Of a stretch of DNA of 64,000 nucleotides, positions 1-9,004 are shown piece by piece. The DNA is taken from contig NZ_RJJQ01000007.1 in NCBI RefSeq assembly GCF_003724155.1, positions 164,686 to 228,685 on the forward strand. The letters are read 5' to 3'. Position numbers and translations under genes: made by a program. The stretch comes from Flexivirga caeni. Its GTDB lineage: Bacteria; Actinomycetota; Actinomycetes; Actinomycetales; Dermatophilaceae. The notes under the pieces were generated by a model. The model saw only the letters and a list, made by a program, of their open reading frames with translations. It was not told the origin of the DNA and ran no database searches. Positions within the stretch are counted from its first letter, which is position 1. Every line of letters begins with the position of its first letter.

Positions 1-1781
1 ACATCGACCACAACCTGCTGCAGGAGGACGAGCGAAACCCCGACGACCACGCGTTCCTGCGCTCCGCGGCGGGGCGCTTCGGATTGTGGTTCTCCGGGCC
101 GGGCAATGGCGTCTCCCATCCCACCCACCAGCAGCGGTTCGGCCGTCCGGGCGCGACCATGGCCGGCTCGGATTCGCACACCTGCGCCGCCGGGGCGCTC
201 GGCATGCTCGCCATCGGAGTGGGCGGCCTGGACGTCGCCATGGCGCTCGCCGGTGAGCCGCTCTACGTGCGGATGCCGCAGATCTGGGGAGTCGAGCTCA
301 CCGGGGAGCTGCCCGACTGGGTGTCCGCGAAGGACGTCGTGCTGGAAATGCTCCGCCGGCACGGAGTCAAGGGCGGCGTCAACCGGATCATCGAATACCA
401 CGGGCCCGGACTCGACGGGCTCACCGCGATGGACCGGCACGTGATCGCCAACATGGGTGCCGAACTTGGCGCAACGACAACGGTTTTCCCATCCGATGCG
501 GAGGTCCGCCGTTTCCTCGCGAGTGAGGATCGGGAGGATGTGTGGCGAGAGCTCGTCGCCGACGACGGCGCGTCATACGACCTGGAAGAACACATCGACC
601 TGTCGTCGCTGGAGCCGCTCATCGCCAAACCGTCGTCGCCCGGCAACGTTGTCCCGGTGCGGGAGGTCGCGGATGAGCCGGTCGCGCAGGTGGTGATCGG
701 GTCGTCGGCGAATCCGGGTCTGCGCGACTTCGCCGTCGTCGCCGAGACGTTGCATGGCCGGTATGCCGACCCCGGTGTCTCGGTCGACGTCAACCCGACG
801 TCCCGGGAGATCCTGCAGGACCTCGCCAAGGGCGGCTGGCTGTTTGACCTGGTCAGCGCGGGCGCGCGCGTGCATCAGTCCGGCTGCCTCGGATGCATCG
901 GCATGGGCCAGGCGCCCGCCACGGGCCGCAACAGCCTGCGCACGATGCCGCGCAACTTCCCCGGCCGCTCCGGCAGCCACGAAGACTCGGTGTGGCTGTG
1001 CTCGCCCGAAACCGCTGCGGCAGCGGCCTTGACCGGAGTGATCACCGACCCGCGAGAGCTCAGCCACGAGCAGGGCATCGCCTACCCACACCCGAAGCTG
1101 CCCCAGCGCGCCAGCGTCAACACGGCGATGCTCGTCAAGCCATTGCCGGCGGAGCAGGCGCGCGACGTGAAGCTGGTCAAGGGGCCGAACATTTCCAGCC
1201 TGCCCGACTTCGACGCATTGCCGGCCGACCTGGAGGTCCCGGTCGGTTTGATCGTCGGCGACGATGTCTCCACCGATGAAATCCTGCCGGCGGGGGCCAA
1301 GGTGCTTCCTTACCGGAGCAACATCCCGAAGATCTCCGAGTTCGTCTATCACGCAGTCGACCCGGACTACGTCGAGCGGGTGACGGCACTGCGCGAGGAC
1401 GGTGGCCACCTGATCGTCGGTGGCGACAACTACGGACAAGGGTCCTCGCGCGAGCACGCGGTGATCGCGCCGCGCTACCTCGGCTTGCGGGCGGTGATCG
1501 CGAAATCGTTTGCGCGGATCCATTGGCAGAATCTCGCGAATTTCGGCATTCTCGCACTGGAGTTCGACGACCCCGGCGACTGCGACGACATCGAGCTGGG
1601 CGACACACTCATGCTGCCCGGGTTGCGCGACGCGATCCAGCGCGGGAACACCGTCGAAGCGACCAACTCGCGCGGCGAGGCGTCATACGAACTCAGGCAC
1701 CGGCTGTCACCCCGTCAGGTGGACATGGTGCTTGCCGGCGGCCGGATTCCGTTGCTCCGAGGGCAGATCGATGCCGGCTGA
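1..1781 (+). CDS. Aconitate hydratase, 3' part (5' end outside window)
   Basis: Aconitase family; converts citrate to isocitrate in the TCA cycle using a [4Fe-4S] cluster. The reading frame is open from base 3, so the gene starts upstream. Seen: the substrate/cluster segment SDSHTCAAGALG, then the paired cluster cysteines in SGCLGCIGMG, and near the C-terminus the swivel-domain motifs VGDDVSTDEILPAG and YGQGSSREHAV. All three expected cluster cysteines are present, so it should be catalytic. The visible 592 residues lack only the N-terminal part; the total would suit the shorter mitochondrial-like bacterial aconitases of about 650 residues. A methylcitrate or homoaconitate substrate cannot be excluded. 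The stop overlaps the next gene's start. Confidence 0.93.
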   Translation, partial: IDHNLLQEDERNPDDHAFLRSAAGRFGLWFSGPGNGVSHPTHQQRFGRPGATMAGSDSHTCAAGALGMLAIGVGGLDVAMALAGEPLYVRMPQIWGVELTGELPDWVSAKDVVLEMLRRHGVKGGVNRIIEYHGPGLDGLTAMDRHVIANMGAELGATTTVFPSDAEVRRFLASEDREDVWRELVADDGASYDLEEHIDLSSLEPLIAKPSSPGNVVPVREVADEPVAQVVIGSSANPGLRDFAVVAETLHGRYADPGVSVDVNPTSREILQDLAKGGWLFDLVSAGARVHQSGCLGCIGMGQAPATGRNSLRTMPRNFPGRSGSHEDSVWLCSPETAAAAALTGVITDPRELSHEQGIAYPHPKLPQRASVNTAMLVKPLPAEQARDVKLVKGPNISSLPDFDALPADLEVPVGLIVGDDVSTDEILPAGAKVLPYRSNIPKISEFVYHAVDPDYVERVTALREDGGHLIVGGDNYGQGSSREHAVIAPRYLGLRAVIAKSFARIHWQNLANFGILALEFDDPGDCDDIELGDTLMLPGLRDAIQRGNTVEATNSRGEASYELRHRLSPRQVDMVLAGGRIPLLRGQIDAG

Positions 1782-2376
1782 GGCGAGCGAACTGCGTCGT
1801 AAATACGGCGAGACCTACGCCCAGGAGGCGGGCATCACGCTGCGCGACAAGCCAGCACCACTCTTTCAATTGTTAGTGCTGAGCTTGCTCTTCTCGGCAC
1901 CCATCAGCGCGCATGTCGCGACCGCGAGTGCCCGTGAACTGTTCAGCGCAGGGTGGCGGACACCGCGAAGGATGCGCGAGGAGTCGACGTGGCAGCAACG
2001 TGTGGACGCGTTGGGCCGCGGCGGTTATCGCCGGTATGACGAGAGCACCGCCCGCTACCTGGACCACCTGTGCGACAGGTTGCTCGGAGACTACGGCGGC
2101 GACCTGCGTCGGCTACGCGACGAAGCAGGCGGCACTCGTGATCAGATCGAGCGTGGGCTGCAACGCTTCGAACGCATCGGTCCAACAGGTGCGGCAATCT
2201 TCTGCCGCGAAGCACAAGGGGTATGGCCCAGCCTGCAGCCGTACTTCGACACGCGAGCACTCGATGGCGCGAAACGAGCGGGCCTGTCGCCTGATCCGGC
2301 GGTACTCTCCGCGACGGTCACGCCGGACGATCTACCCTCGTTGGCGGCGGCACTCGTGCGGGTCGATGTGAGCTGA
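1771..2376 (+). CDS. HhH-GPD / endonuclease III-like DNA glycosylase
   Basis: A 201-residue protein of the endonuclease III-like (HhH-GPD) superfamily, expected to act in base-excision repair or to be a degenerate relative. Seen: an N-terminal helical segment PLFQLLVLSLLFSAPIS, matching the conserved 'LSxQ' helix region of the fold, and the helix-hairpin-helix part FERIGPTGAAIFCREAQ near residue 140. The four C-terminal cysteines of Nth-type enzymes are absent, so no iron-sulfur cluster is expected. ATG at 1771 lies inside the end of the aconitase gene (11-bp overlap), suggesting co-translation. The family call rests on motif resemblance; activity is uncertain because the catalytic Lys/Asp pair is not clear. 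Confidence 0.72.
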   Translation: MPAEASELRRKYGETYAQEAGITLRDKPAPLFQLLVLSLLFSAPISAHVATASARELFSAGWRTPRRMREESTWQQRVDALGRGGYRRYDESTARYLDHLCDRLLGDYGGDLRRLRDEAGGTRDQIERGLQRFERIGPTGAAIFCREAQGVWPSLQPYFDTRALDGAKRAGLSPDPAVLSATVTPDDLPSLAAALVRVDVS

Positions 2377-2464
2377 CGGCCTATTCTGAGCGACGGCGCA
2401 ACGACACACCCTCGTAGCCGCCTGACACGCCCGCTAATGCCGCACCGAACGACAGGACAGACAC

Positions 2465-3187
2465 ATGGATGCCCGCGAATTCGCCCAGTTGGCAGCGCAG
2501 TTCGATGCAGCCGAAACTCCGGCAGCAACCGCCGACGAGGTCGTGGAGCAAGGGCGGTTGCTGCTCGGCGCCGACCACGCCGGCATCAGCCTCATCGAGA
2601 CCCGCCATCGGCTGCGCACCGTCGGGACGGACGACCCAGTGGTTCTCAAGGCCGACGGGTTGCAGTATTCCCTCGAGGAGGGGCCGTGCTACTACGGCGC
2701 CTGGAACAGCGACACGTTGTCCAGCGACCGGATCGATGCGGACGAACGGTGGCCGTCCTGGGGCCGCGAGGCAGCAAAGCTCGGGCTGGTCAGCGCCCTG
2801 GCCGGTGAACTGTCCGGCATGGACGGACGACGCCTCGGCTGCCTCAACCTCTACTGGCAGTCGCCCCGGGAGTTCAGCCGCGACGACCGGTCATACGTGC
2901 AGATCTTCACCACCCACGCTGCCATCGCGCTGGCTTCGTCGTTGCGCGATGCACAACTGAACATTGCCCTCGATGCGCGCAAGGTCATCGGTCAGGCGCA
3001 GGGCATCCTGATGGAGCGGCACGCACTGCGCGCCGAGCAGGCGTTCGACGTGCTCCGGCGCTACTCCCAGGACCACAACATCAAGCTCCGCGAAGTTGCC
3101 GAGTTCCTCGTGTCACACCGCGAATTGCCCACCAGCCGTGCCGAATACGAAGCGCGGCTGCCCGAGACGACTGCGGCTGAGGGCTGA
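2465..3187 (+). CDS. GAF and ANTAR domain protein (RNA-binding antiterminator)
   Basis: A 240-residue regulator with a GAF sensor domain (about residues 15-165) followed by an ANTAR RNA-binding domain (about 172-230; core GQAQGILMERHALRAEQAF). ANTAR proteins bind paired hairpins in nascent mRNA and prevent termination; the GAF domain presumably senses a small ligand or redox state. This architecture is very common in actinobacteria, usually as orphans without a kinase. It is transcribed toward the SigF-type sigma gene, 21 bp apart tail to tail, so the two are not an operon. Targets are unknown; no dual-hairpin ANTAR site was recognised nearby. Confidence 0.9.
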   Translation: MDAREFAQLAAQFDAAETPAATADEVVEQGRLLLGADHAGISLIETRHRLRTVGTDDPVVLKADGLQYSLEEGPCYYGAWNSDTLSSDRIDADERWPSWGREAAKLGLVSALAGELSGMDGRRLGCLNLYWQSPREFSRDDRSYVQIFTTHAAIALASSLRDAQLNIALDARKVIGQAQGILMERHALRAEQAFDVLRRYSQDHNIKLREVAEFLVSHRELPTSRAEYEARLPETTAAEG

Positions 3188-3208
3188 GCGCAGGCGGGGC
3201 AGGCAGGT

Positions 3209-4012
3209 TCACGACGCGGCGCGCACAGGGTCCTGCGCTGGGGCAATGGCGGCGCGCAGCCGACGGAGTATGTCGGAGAGCAGCCTCGACACCTGCATCT
3301 GGCTGACCCCGATCTGTGCCCCGATCTGCTGCTGGGTGAGATTGTCCACGAACCGCAGGCGCAGGATGAGTTTCTCCCTCGCCGGGAGGTCACGCAGCAC
3401 CGGCCGGAGCGCCTCGAAGGTTTCGATGCGCTCGAGGTCGGGCTCCAGCCGGCCCAACGTATCGCCGAGTGTCGTCCCGGCGTCATACTCGATCGGCGCG
3501 TCCATCGACCGGGCGACATACTGGCCGTCGACGGCGCGGGCACACGCGACGTCCTCGACCGAGAGACCCATCGACCGGGCGATTTCGGCCGTCCCCGGTT
3601 CGCGCCCGAGTGCCTGGGTCAACTCCTCGGTGCAGGAGCGCACGGTCAGGCTGCGTTCCTGCAGCTGGCGGGGCGGGCGCACCGCCCAGCCATGGTCCCG
3701 GAAGTGGCGCTTCAGCTCCCCTGTGATGGTCGGGACGGCGAACGCCACGAAGCCCGACCCGCGATCGGGCTGAAACCGTCGCACGGCCTGGACGAGGCCG
3801 AGTAGCGCTACTTGTTCGAGGTCCTCCCGCTCGAGCCCCCGATTGTCATACCGGTGCGCGATCGAGGTGGCGAGCGCGTGGTGGTCCAGCACCACCTGGT
3901 GGCGGAGTCTGGCCGCCGCCGCGTGGTTCGCGCGGCGCGCTTGCTGGAGGAGTTCCTCCGCGGACGACCGCCCGTCGGGCGAGATGGGAAGAACACCTGC
4001 TGTGTGCGGCAT
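3209..4012 (-). CDS. SigB/SigF-family RNA polymerase sigma factor
   Basis: A 267-residue alternative sigma factor of the general-stress/sporulation SigB-SigF-SigG class. Seen: region 2 with EDLEQVALLGLVQAVRRF and FAVPTITGELKRHFRDHGW, region 3 with TEELTQALGREPGTAEIAR, and a region 4 helix-turn-helix LTQQQIGAQIGVSQMQVSR. These factors read GTTT/GTGT-N15-17-GGGTAT promoters, and several genes in this window carry such promoters (before 4188, 6632, 13103 and 14027). No anti-sigma factor (RsbW-like kinase) or RsbV antagonist is next to it, so its partner must lie elsewhere. Start chosen at the ATG giving MPHTAGVL. Confidence 0.93.
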   Translation of the reverse strand: MPHTAGVLPISPDGRSSAEELLQQARRANHAAAARLRHQVVLDHHALATSIAHRYDNRGLEREDLEQVALLGLVQAVRRFQPDRGSGFVAFAVPTITGELKRHFRDHGWAVRPPRQLQERSLTVRSCTEELTQALGREPGTAEIARSMGLSVEDVACARAVDGQYVARSMDAPIEYDAGTTLGDTLGRLEPDLERIETFEALRPVLRDLPAREKLILRLRFVDNLTQQQIGAQIGVSQMQVSRLLSDILRRLRAAIAPAQDPVRAAS

Positions 4013-4116
4013 GGATCATCGCTTTCACGAGAAACCACACCGACCACTGGGCTCGAGCCGGCACGTGTCCTTCACCCTGGCACACCTGGCGGACGTCGGC
4101 AAGGCGGCACGCGAGG

Positions 4117-4142
4117 GTGTCGAATCTCCCTGTGCCGGGTAT
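4117..4142 (+). promoter_or_regulatory. SigB/SigF-type promoter
   Basis: GTGT at 4117-4120, a 16-bp spacer, and GGGTAT at 4137-4142 match the actinobacterial SigB/SigF consensus exactly in form. It lies 45 bp before the start of the Rho_N-like gene at 4188, so the small protein is probably a general-stress gene under the sigma factor encoded next door. Confidence 0.65.
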
Positions 4143-4187
4143 GTCCTGGAGTGACAACCCAGAACACTCACCACGGAGGTCGCAGAG

Positions 4188-4457
4188 ATGCCCACGAAGA
4201 AGCCCGGCCCTTCGGTCAAGGACGACGAGCTCTACGAGAAGCTGCGCGACGAGGGGAACAGCAAGGAGAAGTCGGCGCGCATCGCCAACGCTGCCGCACA
4301 CTCATCCAGGTCGGACGTCAGCCACAGGGGCGGGAAGAGCCCGTCCTACGACGACTGGACCAAGGACGATCTCTACCGGCGCGCCGCAGACATCGGCATC
4401 CGAGGCAGGTCGTCGATGTCCAAGGCCGAGCTCATCACCGCTCTCCGCAATCACTGA
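4188..4457 (+). CDS. Small charged protein with C-terminal Rho_N/SAP-like motif (DUF7218-like)
   Basis: An 89-residue, lysine-, arginine- and glutamate-rich protein. The C-terminal 40 residues (WTKDDLYRRAADIGIRGRSS then MSKAELITALRNH) have the pattern of the Rho termination factor N-terminal/SAP-type helix-extension-helix, a nucleic-acid-binding module. The N-terminal half (KDDELYEKLRDEGNSKEKSA) is a charged helix typical of small actinobacterial stress proteins. It follows a SigB/SigF-type promoter and sits next to that sigma factor gene. Role not established; DNA or RNA binding under stress is an inference. Its 3' end overlaps the convergent enolase-superfamily gene by 23 bp. Confidence 0.82.
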   Translation: MPTKKPGPSVKDDELYEKLRDEGNSKEKSARIANAAAHSSRSDVSHRGGKSPSYDDWTKDDLYRRAADIGIRGRSSMSKAELITALRNH

Positions 4458-5604
4458 GCCGGCGGAGACGCTGCTCGTCGAGCGATCGGACCGTGCCCTG
4501 TCCTGTTGAGGCACCGTCGACGGCGAAGCGGGACACGTCCTTCAGCCGATAGCCGTGGCCGGGTGCCGCGGGGCGACTCGCTGTCAGCCGGCCGTCGCGC
4601 ACGACCGGCGCCCCCTCGAGCAACTGGGCTTCGACAGCGACGTGGTCGCTGAACCACTCGACGTGGCGAAGGTGGTCGTCCGCCATACCGAGCGGAAGAT
4701 GCAGTGCCGGAGCACAGTTGGCGGAAACCGGGACGTGCGCGGCCCGAGCGTATGCCGCGCAGCGGCGCCATCCCGTGAACCCGCCGCACCGGGTGACGTC
4801 CAGCTGCACGCAGTCGACGGCGTCACACATCGACCTGGCGTCCGACACCTCGGCGATGTGCTCGCCGGCAGCAACGTCCAGCCCCAGCACGCCGCGCAAC
4901 TGCGCGAGACCGCGCATGTCTTCCCCGGATACCGGCTCTTCGAACCAGGTCACGCCCAGGATGTCCAGGTCCTGGCCCACCCGCAGCGCCTGGCCACGTG
5001 AGTAGGCACCGTCGGCGTCGACCATCACCTGCGCCGCGCCGCGCACCCGGGTGACGACCCGCGCGACCCGGACGCGGTCGCGCGCAACATCATGGCCCGC
5101 GTTCTCACCGATCTTGATCTTGACCGCGGGGCAACCCACGGCGAGCCACTCGTCGACCTGGGCGTCCAGCTGGTCGAGACTCATCGAGGTGAACCCACCG
5201 GATCCGTAGACCGGCACCGACTCGCGATGCGTCCCCCAGAGTTCCGTGATCGGCAGGCCCAGACTCTTGCCGCGCACATCCCACAATGCGATGTCCACCG
5301 CGCTGATCGCGGCCATCACGATCCCCCGGGTGCCCAGATCGCGACAGGCCCGGCGCATCCGTTCCCAGAGTCGCGACGGGCTCGCCGGGTTCTGACCGAC
5401 CACCTGCGGCGCCAGCACCGACCGCACGAGTTCCGCCGCCGCCGGCGACGTGTAGGTCCACCCGAGACCAGTGTGGTCACCCGCGTGCACTTCGACGACC
5501 ACGACGCCCGTGTGATCCCACGTCAGGGTGCCGTCACTTTCCGGCTCCGGAGTGGGGAACACCAGGGCGTGCACGTCGACCTGATCCACGATTGCAGGCG
5601 TCAT
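4435..5604 (-). CDS. Mandelate racemase/muconate lactonizing enzyme (enolase superfamily)
   Basis: A 389-residue enolase-superfamily enzyme, which abstracts the alpha-proton of a carboxylate substrate. Seen: the KxK catalytic pair in AVKIKIGENAG, metal ligands in MVDADGAYS (Asp), WFEEPVSGED (Glu) and VAAGEHI (Glu), and a late region with HLPLGMADDHLRHVEWF. All canonical active-site positions are filled, so it should be active, most likely as a sugar-acid dehydratase or racemase; substrate unknown. A start 12 bp upstream (5616) is equally possible. Convergent with the Rho_N-like gene, overlapping it by 23 bp. Confidence 0.88.
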   Translation of the reverse strand: MTPAIVDQVDVHALVFPTPEPESDGTLTWDHTGVVVVEVHAGDHTGLGWTYTSPAAAELVRSVLAPQVVGQNPASPSRLWERMRRACRDLGTRGIVMAAISAVDIALWDVRGKSLGLPITELWGTHRESVPVYGSGGFTSMSLDQLDAQVDEWLAVGCPAVKIKIGENAGHDVARDRVRVARVVTRVRGAAQVMVDADGAYSRGQALRVGQDLDILGVTWFEEPVSGEDMRGLAQLRGVLGLDVAAGEHIAEVSDARSMCDAVDCVQLDVTRCGGFTGWRRCAAYARAAHVPVSANCAPALHLPLGMADDHLRHVEWFSDHVAVEAQLLEGAPVVRDGRLTASRPAAPGHGYRLKDVSRFAVDGASTGQGTVRSLDEQRLRRLSDCGER

Positions 5605-5651
5605 ACGGGACCGCATACCCGATCTGGGCTTCCCTATTCCCATTCCAGCCG

Positions 5652-6632
5652 TCAGGCTCCGGCGTGCCGCAAGCGCTCCAACAGGGGTACGGCTGCTTCG
5701 CGGAGAAAGCGCTGCGTGCTGTCGCCGCCGATCTGCACGAGCGCGACGTCGGTGAAGCCGTTCTCCCAGAACGGACGCACCGCCTCGACGATGGCGTCCA
5801 GATCCGGCCCGCACGGTATGGCGGCCGCGACGTCCTCGGGCCGGATGAATTGTGTTGCGGCAGCGAACCCCTCGGGCGTCGGCAGATTGGAGTTGACCGG
5901 CCAGCCGCCGCCGAACCAGCGGAACTGCTCGTGCGCCCGCTGCCGGGCGACGTGCTCGTCCGGGTCCCAGCAGATGGGAAGCTGGCCGATAGCGCGAAAT
6001 CTTCCACCGAGTTCGACCGACGCGTCCCGCCACTCGCGCACCAGAGTCGGGGAGGGTTCGGTTGCAATCAGATGATCGGCGAGACCCGCCAGCCGGGCGA
6101 TGCCGGATCCGCCGCTGACGGCCACCGCGATCGGCACACCGTCCTCGGGAACATCCCATATGCGTGCCGAATCCACTTGAAAATACAGGCCATCGTGGTC
6201 GATGAGCCGGCCGGTGTGGAGCCGGCGGATGATGCCGATGGCCTCCGCGAGCATCTCCTGTCGGTCCCGCAGAGCCGGCCAGCCGTCGCCGACGACGTGC
6301 TCGTTGAGGCTCTCGCCGGACCCGAGTCCGAGGGTGAACCGCCCGTCGGCGAGCAATTGCAGGGTGGCGGCCTTCTGGGCGACGACGGCCGGGTGGTACC
6401 GCATCGTCGGGCAGGTCACATAGGTCATCAGGCCGACCCTGGTGGTCGCGTGGGCCACGGCGCCCAGCACGGCCCAGGCGTATGGCGCGTGTCCCTGCTC
6501 GCGCAGCCAGGGCGAGAAGTGGTCGCTGGAGACCAGGAAGTCGAATCCCGCCCGCTCCGCGGCGATGGCGTCATCGACGAGTGCCTTAGGCCCGGACTGC
6601 TCTGTCATCAAGGTGAATCCGAACTGCGTCAT
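5652..6632 (-). CDS. F420-dependent LLM-class oxidoreductase
   Basis: A 326-residue luciferase-like monooxygenase-superfamily protein of the F420-dependent glucose-6-phosphate-dehydrogenase-like branch (TIGR03557-type). Seen: MTQFGFTLMTEQSGPK at the start, the F420/substrate loop FLVSSDHFSPW, LGAVAHATTRVGLMTYVTCP, and FTLGLGSGESLNEHVVG. It should transfer hydride between a substrate and coenzyme F420 in the cytoplasm; the substrate is unknown. Its presence implies the host makes F420. It is 47 bp upstream of the enolase-superfamily gene on the same strand. A SigB/SigF-like promoter lies immediately upstream, ending 10 bp before the ATG. Confidence 0.88.
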   Translation of the reverse strand: MTQFGFTLMTEQSGPKALVDDAIAAERAGFDFLVSSDHFSPWLREQGHAPYAWAVLGAVAHATTRVGLMTYVTCPTMRYHPAVVAQKAATLQLLADGRFTLGLGSGESLNEHVVGDGWPALRDRQEMLAEAIGIIRRLHTGRLIDHDGLYFQVDSARIWDVPEDGVPIAVAVSGGSGIARLAGLADHLIATEPSPTLVREWRDASVELGGRFRAIGQLPICWDPDEHVARQRAHEQFRWFGGGWPVNSNLPTPEGFAAATQFIRPEDVAAAIPCGPDLDAIVEAVRPFWENGFTDVALVQIGGDSTQRFLREAAVPLLERLRHAGA

Positions 6633-6641
6633 ACATCTGCT

Positions 6642-6668
6642 GTACCCGGGTATGTGGTGACGGTAAAC
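6642..6668 (-). promoter_or_regulatory. Probable SigB/SigF-type promoter with palindromic -10
   Basis: On the minus strand GTTT (6665-6668), 17-bp spacer, GGGTAC (6642-6647), directed at the F420-dependent oxidoreductase. The adjoining plus-strand bases read GGGTAT at 6648-6653, so the centre TACCCGGGTA is palindromic and could serve the divergent HAD gene as well, although no good plus-strand -35 (GTCA at 6628) is seen. Confidence 0.4.
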
Positions 6669-6716
6669 CGCGACGCCACTCGGGTGCAGCGAACGAAGTG
6701 ATCGAGGAGCAAAATC

Positions 6717-7409
6717 ATGGCCGACCGCACGGCAGCCGACGGTGCCGGTGTCATCTTCGATGTGGACGGAACCCTGCTCGACACGAACTACCTGCACGTC
6801 CTCGCATGGTCGGCAGCGTTCGGCGACAACGGTTTTCGCATCGAGACGGCCGACATCCACCGAGCGATCGGGCTCCCGAGCGATTCCCTGGTCGAGCGGC
6901 TCGTCCAGGAGCAGCGCCCCGACCTCATGGAGGCGCACTCCGATCACTTTGACCGGCTGCGCGAGCGCTACGGGGTGCATGCGGTGACCGGTGCGGGTGA
7001 CCTGCTGCGCCGGTGTGCAGCGAGCGGCTGGACCGTCGTGCTCTCGACCAGTGCCGACAAGGATGACCTCGACTGGATGCTGCCGCTGATCGGAGCCGAC
7101 GACGTGATCGCGGGGACGACGACGTCCGGCGACGTGCCGCACGGCAAACCGCATCCGGACGCAATGGTCACCGCGATGGACGCACACGGCCTTGCAGCAG
7201 AGCGGACGCTCGCCGTCGGCGACTCGGTGTGGGACATGCGCTCGGCGCGCCGAGCCGGGATCGACTGCGTGGGCCTGACAGCCGGGGGCATCAGCGGCCC
7301 GGAACTGCAAGACGCCGGCGCAGCCGAAGTCCACGACGACCCGGCAGCCCTGCTTGGTCGTTTCCGGTTGTCGCTGTTGGGAGTTCGCGCGCCACAGACG
7401 CAGCGCTGA
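6717..7409 (+). CDS. HAD-family phosphatase
   Basis: A 230-residue haloacid-dehalogenase-superfamily hydrolase, subfamily with a helical cap (phosphoglycolate phosphatase/beta-phosphoglucomutase-like). Seen: motif I DVDGTLLD with both catalytic aspartates, motif II VVLSTSADKDD, the motif III lysine in GKPHPDAM, and motif IV AVGDSVWDMRSA. Substrate unknown, probably a phosphorylated sugar or small metabolite. A GAGGAG ribosome-binding site is 8 bp upstream of the ATG. Divergent from the F420 enzyme gene. Confidence 0.9.
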   Translation: MADRTAADGAGVIFDVDGTLLDTNYLHVLAWSAAFGDNGFRIETADIHRAIGLPSDSLVERLVQEQRPDLMEAHSDHFDRLRERYGVHAVTGAGDLLRRCAASGWTVVLSTSADKDDLDWMLPLIGADDVIAGTTTSGDVPHGKPHPDAMVTAMDAHGLAAERTLAVGDSVWDMRSARRAGIDCVGLTAGGISGPELQDAGAAEVHDDPAALLGRFRLSLLGVRAPQTQR

Positions 7410-7470
7410 TTTGATCGCAGCAGCTGTGGGTAGGACAGGACTCCCACAATTGACTCGCACTGGAGGCGCC

Positions 7471-7845
7471 ATGACAGACATGTACGACTCACAAGGACGC
7501 ACCGGCCATCCGGCCGCACAGGTGCCACTCTCGGGCGACCTCGTCGCCCGGCTCGGCGAGTCCGCAGGCGACTACGCCCGCGCGCTCTGGGCTGTTGCCC
7601 AGGACGGCGACGCCGACGCCGACGGTATGGCGGGAGCCATCCGCCGGGTCAACGAGCGGTTCGGCGTCGACGGCCCCGACATGGTGGTCGACCGGATGCA
7701 GGAGATCTTCCGTAACTCGGGAGGGTTCCTGACGATCATCAGCGAGGACCGGGTGCTGGCCGGGGCGCTGTCGGACGACGACGATGCGACGGAGCCGCCC
7801 CACGCCCCGAACGCCGCGCACGAGTCGACCGACACGGCCGGCTGA
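7471..7845 (+). CDS. Conserved hypothetical acidic protein
   Basis: A 124-residue soluble, acidic protein with no recognised domain. The central part (GDYARALWAVAQDGDADADG through MQEIFRNSGGFLTIISED) looks like a compact helical domain; the last 30 residues are disordered and Asp/Glu/Pro-rich. No signal peptide or membrane segment. A TGGAGG ribosome-binding site 5 bp before the ATG at 7471 supports this start. It follows the HAD gene after 61 bp on the same strand and may be co-transcribed. Function unknown. Confidence 0.7.
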   Translation: MTDMYDSQGRTGHPAAQVPLSGDLVARLGESAGDYARALWAVAQDGDADADGMAGAIRRVNERFGVDGPDMVVDRMQEIFRNSGGFLTIISEDRVLAGALSDDDDATEPPHAPNAAHESTDTAG

Positions 7846-8353
7846 GCGGCAGGCGTATTGGGGCAAATTCATTCAGCGGTCAGCGGCGTCGCGATGCCCG
7901 GCCATCTTCGCGTCCGTATGACCCCACGGCTTTCTCGATCGTGACCGCCGACCTGAGTCGCGCCACTCACTCAAATCAGGCACGTTCGGACACATCGTCG
8001 CAGGTCAGCGCCCTCGGCGTCCCGCAAATGACCTGCCTCGTCCACAATTCACTGACTCAGATCATCTCAGATCGCGCAAGCGGATGACCTGCGACGATGC
8101 TGGTGCCGATGCGTGGCAAAGCCGACACCACGGCGCCCTGCAACTTCAGAGAGGCACCCCGGTGACACGACTCAGGAGCCGACACCGGTCCAGTGAGTGT
8201 TGACCGGTCGTCGAGTCGCGTGCCGTCCACGGCTCGGCTCCTCACCCGGCCCTTCGCGCCGAGAGGGTCGTAGATGTCCTGAAAAGCCCAAACTTACGTG
8301 CAGTTCGCGACAGCTACTACCCCTCTCGATACGGCAGGAGACCATGCCTTCCG
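7846..8353. other. Intergenic stretch, no gene recognised
   Basis: About 500 bp without a convincing reading frame on either strand. Short open frames here lack codon bias and ribosome-binding sites. It marks the start of a gene-poor, lower-GC segment that runs to about 10,150. No RNA gene, repeat or attachment site was recognised. Confidence 0.5.
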
Positions 8354-8944
8354 CTATTTCCCTGACGGGGACACCGACGTCACGGGGGTCCACACCTGTA
8401 CGAGAATTGTGTCGCCTGTCGTTGCGTCTGCAACGACAGTTCCCGTGCAAGTCGTCGTCTGCGTGTCGCCGGGGGCTGTCGTGCCGGCACCACCAACTGT
8501 CGGCGGGCAAGGCCCGGTGTCCTGGCTGAAGACGTAGGCGGCAACACCCGTGGGTGACACAGACGGCGCCCCTGCCCCCGGCGCCGTCGCGATCGCCAGC
8601 GCGTGATAGACCCCGGAGCGCACCAGAAGGGTCGGAGAGTCCGCGACCCATGGGGCAGCTGCACCGTCCTTGGCGGTCACGTGCGCTCGGACCGCTTCCG
8701 CCGTCATCGGGAACTTTGTATCGGCTGTAGCCGGCTCAAGAGTCCCACCGCCATGATCAGGAAATGCCTGCTCCGCCTTGGACACGGCGACCACCGTCAA
8801 CGAGCCGGTGCTCGACGTTGTCGAGATGTCGGTCGCAGAGGCCTTCGGCGTGGATGTCGTATTGGACCCGCACCCGGAAACCAGGGCAACGAGCACTGCG
8901 CCACCCAGGAGGATTGCCGGTCTTGCGTGTATGACCCGGACCAT
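8354..8944 (-). CDS. Putative lipoprotein
   Basis: A 196-residue exported lipoprotein of unknown function. Residues 1-25 form a lipoprotein signal peptide (Arg near the N-terminus, hydrophobic ILLGGAVLVALV, lipobox VSGC with Cys25). The next 30 residues are a Ser/Thr-rich linker; the remainder is a small domain with TLLVRSGVYHALAIATAPG and two cysteines (GPCPPT, TTTCTG) that could form a disulfide. A GAGGAG ribosome-binding site precedes the ATG. It lies 60 bp downstream of the broken secreted-protein gene on the same strand, so the two may once have formed an operon. Confidence 0.78.
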   Translation of the reverse strand: MVRVIHARPAILLGGAVLVALVSGCGSNTTSTPKASATDISTTSSTGSLTVVAVSKAEQAFPDHGGGTLEPATADTKFPMTAEAVRAHVTAKDGAAAPWVADSPTLLVRSGVYHALAIATAPGAGAPSVSPTGVAAYVFSQDTGPCPPTVGGAGTTAPGDTQTTTCTGTVVADATTGDTILVQVWTPVTSVSPSGK

Positions 8945-9004
8945 GATGTCTCCTCACATCGTGCATTGCCATGCCGTATTCCAACTGGCCATTTGACGTA
9001 GCGA

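Noticed and set aside
573..1523. Long open frame on the strand opposite the aconitase gene
   Set aside because: It is an Arg/Gly/Asp-rich shadow of the aconitase codons with no domain; aconitase motifs on the plus strand are unambiguous.
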